From Anaerolineaceae bacterium (GTDB lineage Bacteria; Planctomycetota; Phycisphaerae; FEN-1346; JAACEH01), in contig JAACEH010000133.1 in assembly GCA_011682595.1 (NCBI GenBank), forward strand, positions 1 through 5,742: a stretch of 5,742 bases of DNA, given 5' to 3'. A program made the translations under genes and the position numbers. The notes beneath the pieces are model-generated. The model ran no database searches, was not told the origin of the DNA, and worked only from the letters and a program-made list of their open reading frames with translations. Below are positions 1-5,742 of the stretch, piece by piece. Position 1 is the first letter of the stretch. Every line of letters starts with the position of its first letter.

Positions 1-2862
1 ATCCCACGTTCCCTCGGTGTCGGTGGCGACATAGGCGGCCAGCACCGCGCGGTCAAGTTCCAGGTGAGCCAGACGGAGCCAGGTCGGCCGGTCGTTGTAG
101 AGGTTGGTCAGCGTGCGGCGCCGAAGTTCGGGGTGCTTTGCCGCCCGGGCCATGATGGCTGACTCGCGCACGAGCGGTCGCACGGCCTCGGGCACGTCGT
201 CGAAAGTATCCTCGGCATCGACAGCCCCGGCCACCTCGTCGATCCACTCCGGGGGGTTGAGCCACCGCTCGCGCTGCTCGTTGAGCGCCCGGGCCGCCTC
301 GGCGATTCGCCGACAGAGCGGCCTCTCCAGCGCTTCCTCCCCCGGCGGCCACGGCAAGGCGAAGGTCTCAAAACACGTTGTCGGGGTGTAACGAAAACCT
401 GACTCGACTTCGCGCAACTGCGTGCCCATCCGGCGAGCCCAAAGCTCGTGAATGCTACAGTGCAGCACGCCGAAGAAGTAGTCGTCGCTGCGGGCGAAAG
501 CAAAGGTCGCGGAATCGGGTAGAGTCGGGCTCTCGAACCATCGGAATACCCGATGCTTGGCAACCCGAGTTGTGACGATGAAACGCTTGAGTTTGGCGAG
601 GGCATTGCGCATTGCCGGGCGCGGTCTCTGGTGAATCCACCAGTTTACGCCGGTCGCATCTCCTGATCTGGCTGTCCTGCGCATGGGCCTGACGTGCTCA
701 GCGATGTACTCAAACGGGGCTTCGAATCCGCTGGCCTCTCGCAGCGGTGTTTCGGGAGGGAAGTCGACAATCCACATCCCCCGACTTCTTGCGGTGATGT
801 CCCGGCCGTTAATCCATGGCCGAAGCACTTCCGTATTCGGCCGTGCTGTTGGGTTCGGAACAGCAATCAACTCCCTTGCCACTTGCCAGTCAATGTCAAA
901 CGGACCGACCTTGGTGTCTCCCATGTAGGCAATGCGTTCGTTCTCCGCAAGGTGCCGAGCCCGCGTTGCGTTGACACCATAGGTCAAGTCGGAGTTGATG
1001 TCGGCAACGCTTGTGCCGTCCAACGTTCTTTCGGCCTGAACTCCGCTGTCAAACCCCACCATCGACACGTGGACGGCGGCGCCGTCGAGAACCCATTTGC
1101 GGTCGCTCCATGCCATGAAGATGTCGCCGCTCTTTTTGATCCGCTGGAGAACCTTGCGGTTGTCGCCGCCGCGGATGCCTTGCGTGGCCAGGAGCCCGGC
1201 GCGCACGTCGGGGCGTTTCTCGATCACGCCTCGGGCCTGCTCGAACCAGTAGCAGCAGAGGTCGCTCGTGTTCGGCAGGTCATAGGCGGCGTACATGGCG
1301 GCAATATACTCGCTGGGCAACCCGTTTTGTCGGAAGACCTTCGAGCCCAGGAACGGCGGGTTGCCGATGATGACGTCAGCGTCGGGCCACTCGGCGGGCA
1401 TCGGGAGGTCGGCGGCCGAGAGGTCCAGAATGGCGTCGCGGTTTTCGATGGTTTGGAGCGGCTCAAGGATGGGGTCACGCGGGGCGTTGAAGCCGTTGTC
1501 GCGCATCCACTGCAGGTAGCCGATCCAGATGACGACCTGGGCCAACTCGGCGGCATAGGGGTTCAGTTCCAGCCCGTGAAGTTGCGTGGGCCGCACGTGG
1601 GGCAGGAGGCCCTGGGCGATATCGGGCCGGGCGGCAAAGGTGATAACTTCCTTCTCGAGTTCCAGCAGTTGCTGAATGGCCACGTAAAGGAAGTTGCCCG
1701 AACCGCAAGCCGGGTCGAGAATGCGAACCGAGGCCAGGTGGTGCAGGAAATCCTGAATGGCCCGGTCGATGGCGCTATTGGCTTTGCGCTTGGTGTCGTC
1801 GGTTTTGGCTTTGCGGCGGCGGGCGAGTTGCTTCTCGACCTTCGCCTGGACCTCGTGCCACTGTCGTCGCAGCGGGGCCATGAGCACCGGCTCGACAATG
1901 AGCAGAATGTCCTCGCGGCTCGTATAGTGGGCTCCGATTTGGGCCCGCTTGTCCGGGTCGAGCGAGCGTTCGAAGAGCGTGCCGAAGATGGCCGGCTCGA
2001 CATTGGCCCAATCCTGCCTGGCGGCAGTCCGCAGCACGGCGGTTTCCATCGTCGTCAACTCGATGGCCGGGGTATCGTCGAAGAGGCCGCCGTTGAAGTA
2101 CGGGATGTCCTCGACGCCGAAGGTGCCGCCACGGCGCATCGCGTGGAACAGTTCGTTCAGACGGTGGCAGAGATCGGCCGGCTTGTCGGCCCACTTATCG
2201 AGGATGCGGGTAAAGAGGTCCTTGGGCAGCAGGCCAACGTCCTCGGCGAACAGGCAGAACATGCACTTCATCAGGAAGTGCGCCGCATCGTGCGGATCGT
2301 GGCCGCGCGTCTGCAGGGCACAGGCCAGGTGGGCGATTTCGTCGGCCGCTGCCTCGGTGATCTTCTGGACGGTCACCTGGGGGCGGAATGAATCGGGGTC
2401 GGTGAACACGCGGCGCAGCAGGGCGAGGCTCTCGGGCTTGTCCATGTCCTCGAGCATTACCTTGTGGATCTGCTTGGCGGTGCCGGTGAAGTTGGTGTGA
2501 ATCTCGGTTCGGGCGATGTCGCAGACGATCAGTAGCGGCGGGTTTTCGAGGGCTTCGCGATATTGGCAAAGTTGGCGGTAGGCTTCGTCGAGGGTCTTGT
2601 ACTTGTCCTTCCGCTTGTACTCCCAGCCGAACTTTCCCTTCCACCAGACATCGGCATAGCCGCCGGCGCCCTTGGAGCCCTTGCTGGCCGGGCCGGTGAC
2701 GGCCACGCCTTTTTCGAAGGTGTATTCGGCGCCCGTGGCATCGTGCTCGGCCGGCGTGGGTTGCCCGAGCAGGCGGCAGAGGTCGATGAAGTGCTCGCAA
2801 CTGGCGGCACGCTCGGGCAGCGATGTCGCCTGCCATTTGGCGATGAACTTTGCGGGGGTCAT
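1..2862 (-). CDS. MmeI-like (type IIL/IIG) restriction enzyme-DNA adenine methyltransferase fusion, 3' end outside window
   Basis: This is a single-chain restriction-modification enzyme: one polypeptide should recognise an asymmetric site, transfer a methyl group from S-adenosylmethionine to adenine N6, and cut DNA at a fixed distance. I translated 954 codons without a stop up to the left edge. Seen: a nuclease motif D71-X9-E81-Y-K83, the same spacing as the D-X9-E-X-K of MmeI; a helical spacer at about 170-300; motif X AHYTSRED (311-318); a charged linker rich in K and R (about 339-365); motif I DPACGSGNFL (383-392); motif IV NPPF (501-504); and a target-recognition region at about 615-860. 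The order X, I, IV, recognition region is that of gamma-class N6-adenine methyltransferases. The start ATG at 2862 gives MTPAKFIAKW, the usual family N-terminus; in-frame ATGs also lie at 2880, 2889 and 2898. MmeI is 919 residues, so probably only a short C-terminal piece is missing. No frameshift is seen. The recognition sequence cannot be read from the protein by eye. Confidence 0.93.
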   Translation of the reverse strand, partial: MTPAKFIAKWQATSLPERAASCEHFIDLCRLLGQPTPAEHDATGAEYTFEKGVAVTGPASKGSKGAGGYADVWWKGKFGWEYKRKDKYKTLDEAYRQLCQYREALENPPLLIVCDIARTEIHTNFTGTAKQIHKVMLEDMDKPESLALLRRVFTDPDSFRPQVTVQKITEAAADEIAHLACALQTRGHDPHDAAHFLMKCMFCLFAEDVGLLPKDLFTRILDKWADKPADLCHRLNELFHAMRRGGTFGVEDIPYFNGGLFDDTPAIELTTMETAVLRTAARQDWANVEPAIFGTLFERSLDPDKRAQIGAHYTSREDILLIVEPVLMAPLRRQWHEVQAKVEKQLARRRKAKTDDTKRKANSAIDRAIQDFLHHLASVRILDPACGSGNFLYVAIQQLLELEKEVITFAARPDIAQGLLPHVRPTQLHGLELNPYAAELAQVVIWIGYLQWMRDNGFNAPRDPILEPLQTIENRDAILDLSAADLPMPAEWPDADVIIGNPPFLGSKVFRQNGLPSEYIAAMYAAYDLPNTSDLCCYWFEQARGVIEKRPDVRAGLLATQGIRGGDNRKVLQRIKKSGDIFMAWSDRKWVLDGAAVHVSMVGFDSGVQAERTLDGTSVADINSDLTYGVNATRARHLAENERIAYMGDTKVGPFDIDWQVARELIAVPNPTARPNTEVLRPWINGRDITARSRGMWIVDFPPETPLREASGFEAPFEYIAEHVRPMRRTARSGDATGVNWWIHQRPRPAMRNALAKLKRFIVTTRVAKHRVFRWFESPTLPDSATFAFARSDDYFFGVLHCSIHELWARRMGTQLREVESGFRYTPTTCFETFALPWPPGEEALERPLCRRIAEAARALNEQRERWLNPPEWIDEVAGAVDAEDTFDDVPEAVRPLVRESAIMARAAKHPELRRRTLTNLYNDRPTWLRLAHLELDRAVLAAYVATDTEGTWD

Positions 2863-2896
2863 GGCGCTTGGCGGTGGCATGGAGGTCATGCTTCGC

Positions 2897-2925
2897 ATTA
2901 TGACCGACGGGTGTGGGTGTGCCAA
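2897..2925 (-). promoter_or_regulatory. Predicted sigma70-type promoter of the restriction-modification gene
   Basis: On the minus strand TTGGCA (2925 to 2920, 5 of 6 matches to TTGACA) is followed after exactly 17 bases by CATAAT (2902 to 2897, 5 of 6 matches to TATAAT). Transcription would begin near 2890, about 28 bases before the chosen ATG at 2862 and next to the in-frame ATG at 2889. The element lies in the gap after the permease stop, so it would drive the restriction-modification gene alone. The rest of the gap shows no convincing terminator and no Shine-Dalgarno. Promoter consensus in this lineage is assumed, not shown. Confidence 0.55.
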
Positions 2926-2958
2926 GAGGACAATTCGTGTGATCGGGCTTCGGCCTCT

Positions 2959-3831
2959 CTACGTCATCTCGCGGCGGCGCAGGAGGAGGGTGCCGAGGAT
3001 CAGGATGAAGGCGGCATAGGCGACGGCGTAGAGGCCCGCCAGGCCCGTGTAGGTCCAGGCCTGGGCGAACTCGGGGCGCGCCGGGTCGAGCGACGTGTGA
3101 CTCAGTCGGCCGGTGATGTTGAAGGTCTCCAGGAACGGCAGCAGATTGACCGCCCAGGCCGCCAACGAGCGGACGGTGTCGCTCGAGTGCCGGGTGGCGA
3201 TGGTGACAAACTCGAGCAGGTGTCCCACGAGGAACAGGCCGAAGGTGGCCACCACAGCCAGCACGCGACTGTAGCGCGAGGCCAGCACGACCGCCACGGC
3301 AGCCAGGACGCACCCCTGGTAGAAGATCATCGCCGCACCCGGGAACATGGCCAGTCCATGGCCGAGCATCTTCGCCTGAAACTCCTGGGCCGGCTGGCTC
3401 TGGCTGAATGTGAAGGCCAGGCGCCGCTCGCGAGGCATCGCGTCGAGGTAGACCCGCAGGTAGACGGCCACAAACAAGAGCAGCGCCAGCACCAGCGTTG
3501 CCGCCAACAGGGCCAGGACCACGCCGAGGTACTTGCCCAGCAGGAACTGCCATCGCGGCACCGGCTTTGAGAGGACGGTCATGGCGGTCTTGGCGTCGAA
3601 CTCTTCGGCCATGGTCGAGGAGGCCGTCAGCGCCACCAGGAAGACCATGGTCAGGGCGGCCGTCGACAGCGACAGATCCTTGTACATCTGGGTCTCTTCG
3701 CGAAAGGTAAAGAACGGAACGACGAGCATGATCGCCAGAGCGGCCGCCGTCAGGCAGATCACCAGCAGGAACATCCGCTGGCGGATGACCTCGCGAAAGG
3801 TATTCAGCATGATGACCGACACAGCGCCCAT
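2959..3831 (-). CDS. ABC-2 type transporter permease
   Basis: A membrane-spanning subunit of an ABC transporter, 290 residues, which would work with a separate ATPase to move an unknown substrate across the inner membrane. Six hydrophobic segments are visible at about residues 20-42, 57-75, 102-125, 157-184, 189-211 and 260-284. The loop after the second segment holds EEFDAKTAMTVLSKPVPRW followed by LLGKYLG, the pattern typical of ABC-2 permeases (ABC2_membrane_2-like). The N-terminus (LNTFREVIRQR) and the basic RRRE tail are also usual for the family. The start ATG at 3831 is preceded by GAGG with a 5-base spacing; the longer open frame up to 3960 adds a non-hydrophobic segment and overlaps the upstream gene, so I rejected it. 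An ATG at 3810 is a less likely alternative. No ATP-binding subunit is in the window. It ends with TAG at 2961-2959, 96 bases before the restriction-modification start. Substrate unknown. Confidence 0.9.
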   Translation of the reverse strand: MGAVSVIMLNTFREVIRQRMFLLVICLTAAALAIMLVVPFFTFREETQMYKDLSLSTAALTMVFLVALTASSTMAEEFDAKTAMTVLSKPVPRWQFLLGKYLGVVLALLAATLVLALLLFVAVYLRVYLDAMPRERRLAFTFSQSQPAQEFQAKMLGHGLAMFPGAAMIFYQGCVLAAVAVVLASRYSRVLAVVATFGLFLVGHLLEFVTIATRHSSDTVRSLAAWAVNLLPFLETFNITGRLSHTSLDPARPEFAQAWTYTGLAGLYAVAYAAFILILGTLLLRRREMT

Positions 3832-3836
3832 CGCAT

Positions 3837-3840
3837 CCTC
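3837..3840 (-). promoter_or_regulatory. Ribosome binding site of the permease gene
   Basis: GAGG on the minus strand (3840 to 3837), 5 bases before the ATG at 3831. It decides the start: none of the alternative start codons further upstream in the open frame is needed, and the resulting protein begins right at the family's usual N-terminus. Confidence 0.6.
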
Positions 3841-3865
3841 GCTCTTCTGGCATTCCTCGGCCCGA

Positions 3866-3899
3866 CCCGGGCACACACTGTACCAACGCGTCGCCCGGG
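3866..3899 (-). repeat. GC-only inverted repeat between the TPR-like gene and the permease
   Basis: CCCGGGC (3866-3872) and its reverse complement GCCCGGG (3893-3899) can pair as a 7-base stem around a 20-base loop in the 80-base gap between the two genes. There is no T-run after it on the minus strand, so it is not a standard intrinsic terminator. It could slow transcription, affect mRNA stability, or be chance in such GC-rich DNA. Confidence 0.3.
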
Positions 3900-3911
3900 G
3901 TGCAAGGGTGC

Positions 3912-5742
3912 CTACGGCGCGAAGCCCTCGGGCGACGGCGGACCTTCGGCGGGGAACCATCGCTTGCGGTCAGCTTCGGCGCTCACGGGTAGCTTGCGAC
4001 AACGCAGGACGAGGGCCTTGTAGAAGCGGTCGGCCGCCTGGGGATCGCGATTCTTAATCCAGGTGCCGCCCTCCCACAGGGCCCGGGCCAGCAGAGGATC
4101 GTTGTCGGGCAACAGGGCCGCGCAGTCCCACATCAGATTGGCGGCGACGTAGCGGTAGTGATATCGCTTCGTCGGCTGGGGGGCGCTCGAGCGGGCGCGC
4201 TGCTGTTCGTCGTCGGTCGGTCCGAGCGCTGCCAGCAGGGCCGGCGGCGGCGTGCCTTGGGCGAAGTGGTCGGCCAGGGCCCTGGCCAGTCGCAACGCGC
4301 GGACGGATGCTGCCGACTCGAAGTCGAAGCGGCCGCCGTGAATCATCCAATCGGGGTCGAGGTCGGCGCCGATGATCCGGTGGCCGCGGCGGCGGCCCAA
4401 GCGGGCGGCGCGGAAGAGCGACTCGGCCCGCTCGCGCGCCGAGCGTTTTGCGTCGCGTCCTTCGGCCAGCAGCGCCTGGTATCGCCGAGCGTCCTCTCGG
4501 GTGTCGGCGGCGTAGAGCGGCAAGGCCTCGGCCCAACGTCCGGCGCGGGCCAACCGGCGGGCCAGGAGGTTTCGCACGTATGGCAGGCGGTTGGCGCCCT
4601 CGTCTTTCATGTCGGGCGTGGTCGCCAGGCGGCCGGTCAGTTCGGGGTCCGCGGCGTGGCGGTTGACGTAGCGCGTGAGTTCGTCAATCGTGAGCACACG
4701 TTCGGCCACGTACATGGCATCTTCCCAGTAGCCACTTCGCAAGAGCATGTCGAGGGCAGTCACAAAATCGCGGCGGCCCAGCATCAGCACGCCCAGCTCG
4801 GCCCGGACGTTGGACTGCGGGGCGGTCAGCCGCAAGTCGGCGCTCCAGTCGATCCACTGGTCCTCGGCCGGGAAGGCCGAAACCAGTCCGCGCAGCAGGG
4901 CGACCGCCTCGTCAATCTTGCCGTCGCGCAGCAAGAGCTTCGAGCGGACCCAGCGGGCGTAAGGGGCTTTGTCACCGGCCACCCTCGCCCATCGCCGGGC
5001 GAGGTCCATGCGTCCGGCGCGGTAAGCCGCCCAGGCCAGACGGCCGGTGCCCTCGGTGGCCGCCGGGCCCGCCTTCTCGATGGCTTCGAGCCAGCCGACG
5101 CACTCGCGCCGTGGATCGCGGCGCGACAGAACCCAGGCCGTGACAATCCGGCGGCACACCGGGTCGCCGACATACTCACTGTCGTGCGGCTCCTTCGGGT
5201 CGAACGCCCGGCGACCCATCCAGCACAACGAAGTATAGGCGACGGTCCGTTCGGGTTCGTCGGCGGTGCGGAACAGCTCGAAATAGCGGCGCATCGCCGC
5301 CGGGCGTTGGCCCATGCGGATCTCGGCGCGGGCCTGCCAGGCGTGACTGCTCGGCGCCAAGTGGAGCGAATCGGCGAATCCGTCACGGGCCAGGCGACGC
5401 GTTTTGGCGAACCAGGGCGGCGACTCCGCGGCGTCGCCGGCGAAGAGCGCTTTGCCGATCATGAACGCTGCCCACGTCGAGCGATAATGTCGTTCGGCTT
5501 TGGGCAGGGCAAGCAGTGTCTGCCAGTGTCGCACGGCGGCGGGCCGATCGCCGAGGCGGTAGGCCGCCGCGCCGCGAGCATAGAGCGCGAACTCTCGAGG
5601 CAGCGTCGCCAGCATCACTTCGTGGCCGTCGAGGCCACCAACCGGCTGGTCCGGCGGCGGGCCGGTTTCGCCTTCGTTCGGCGCCGGTTTGACGGCCGCG
5701 CCCCCTGAGGCTTTCCGCAAATCGTCATAGGCCGCGAGCAGC
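3912..5742 (-). CDS. Large TPR-like helical-repeat protein, 5' end outside window
   Basis: Function not recognised. 609 residues are visible before the TAG at 3914-3912; the frame stays open to the right edge (L-L-A-A-Y-D-D...), so the TTG at 5720 is only an internal codon and the N-terminus, including any signal peptide, is not seen. After a Gly/Pro-rich linker (about visible residues 11-40) come helix pairs of TPR type: about 46-80 (LYARGAAAYRLGD then AAVRHWQTLLALP), 130-160, 232-292 (LAWAAYRAGRMDLARRW, then DGKIDEAVALLRGL), 310-345 and 386-412. The last 90 residues hold a distinct block: YHYRYVAANLMWDCA, GTWIKNRDPQAADRFYK, and RWFP near the end. From memory this block recurs in large TPR proteins of Planctomycetota and Verrucomicrobiota. 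Such repeats usually bind other proteins. It lies 80 bases upstream of the permease on the same strand, so it may act with that transporter; this is inference. GC in a hand-counted 480-base piece (4381-4860) is about 70%. Confidence 0.85.
   Translation of the reverse strand, partial: LLAAYDDLRKASGGAAVKPAPNEGETGPPPDQPVGGLDGHEVMLATLPREFALYARGAAAYRLGDRPAAVRHWQTLLALPKAERHYRSTWAAFMIGKALFAGDAAESPPWFAKTRRLARDGFADSLHLAPSSHAWQARAEIRMGQRPAAMRRYFELFRTADEPERTVAYTSLCWMGRRAFDPKEPHDSEYVGDPVCRRIVTAWVLSRRDPRRECVGWLEAIEKAGPAATEGTGRLAWAAYRAGRMDLARRWARVAGDKAPYARWVRSKLLLRDGKIDEAVALLRGLVSAFPAEDQWIDWSADLRLTAPQSNVRAELGVLMLGRRDFVTALDMLLRSGYWEDAMYVAERVLTIDELTRYVNRHAADPELTGRLATTPDMKDEGANRLPYVRNLLARRLARAGRWAEALPLYAADTREDARRYQALLAEGRDAKRSARERAESLFRAARLGRRRGHRIIGADLDPDWMIHGGRFDFESAASVRALRLARALADHFAQGTPPPALLAALGPTDDEQQRARSSAPQPTKRYHYRYVAANLMWDCAALLPDNDPLLARALWEGGTWIKNRDPQAADRFYKALVLRCRKLPVSAEADRKRWFPAEGPPSPEGFAP

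Noticed and set aside
694..2391. Plus-strand open frame of 565 codons
   Set aside because: It lies antisense to the restriction-modification gene, whose motifs are unmistakable. Its translation is a Gly/Val/Arg-rich string with no domain, as expected of a stop-poor antisense frame in GC-rich DNA.
2919..2958. Weak hairpin (AGAGG with CCTCT) after the permease stop as a terminator
   Set aside because: The stem is only 5 to 6 pairs with a loop of about 24 bases and has no T-run; not supportable as a terminator.
2863..2961. Possible read-through fusion of permease and restriction-modification enzyme (same frame, separated by one TAG)
   Set aside because: Sharing a frame happens by chance one time in three. 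A promoter lies in the gap, and nothing suggests stop-codon recoding.
2563..3570. Plus-strand open frame of 335 codons
   Set aside because: It is antisense to both the permease and the start of the restriction-modification gene and crosses their gap; low-complexity Gln/Gly/Arg-rich translation.
2195..3886. Minus-strand open frame of 563 codons spanning the permease and the restriction-modification gene
   Set aside because: It is out of frame with both real genes. Its product is Arg/Pro/Gly-rich without domains, while the other frame gives two recognisable proteins.
3832..3960. 43-residue N-terminal extension of the permease
   Set aside because: It overlaps the end of the TPR-like gene, is not conserved-looking, and the internal ATG at 3831 has a good GAGG ribosome binding site and the family's usual N-terminus.
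4158..5708. Plus-strand open frame of 516 codons
   Set aside because: It is antisense to the TPR-like gene, with no recognisable motif and no supporting ribosome binding site; explained by codon bias of the real gene.
5718..5720. TTG as the start codon of the TPR-like gene
   Set aside because: The frame continues without a stop to the window edge and reads plausible protein, so the true start is outside the window.

Overview
This is a GC-rich window with three genes, all read from the minus strand. Two of them run off the window edges. Read in transcription order (right to left) they are: the 3' part of a large helical-repeat (TPR-like) protein gene (5742 to 3912), a complete ABC-2 type transporter permease (3831 to 2959), and a nearly complete single-chain restriction-modification enzyme of the MmeI type (2862 to the left edge). 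No tRNA, rRNA, CRISPR array, insertion sequence or other mobile element is visible, and no gap between genes exceeds about 100 bases.

The restriction-modification gene takes up the left half. It is easy to miss because it has no stop codon inside the window, and a long chance open frame lies antisense to it. Its 954 visible codons carry, in order, an N-terminal nuclease motif D-X9-E-X-K, a helical spacer, methyltransferase motifs X, I and IV, and a target-recognition region. It should both methylate adenine and cut DNA from one polypeptide. A good sigma70-like promoter (TTGGCA, 17-base spacer, CATAAT) lies in the 97-base gap upstream, so it is probably expressed independently of the two genes before it.

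The permease has six predicted membrane segments and the ABC-2 signature region with LSKP followed by LLGKYLG. Its ATPase partner is not in the window. The TPR-like protein lies 80 bases upstream of it on the same strand. The two may form one transcription unit, but the sequence does not prove it. The C-terminal block of the TPR-like protein (GTWIKNRDPQAADRFYK, then RWFP) resembles, from memory, large TPR proteins of Planctomycetota and Verrucomicrobiota. Together with the high GC this suggests a bacterium of that superphylum, as an inference only.

Overall this looks like a chromosomal stretch in which a stand-alone defence enzyme sits beside a transporter-linked locus. I do not see a clearly new system. 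The points most worth a second look are the intact nuclease-methyltransferase fusion with its own promoter and no Shine-Dalgarno, its lower GC than the neighbouring TPR-like gene, and the pairing of an uncharacterised repeat protein with a permease that lacks a visible ATPase.
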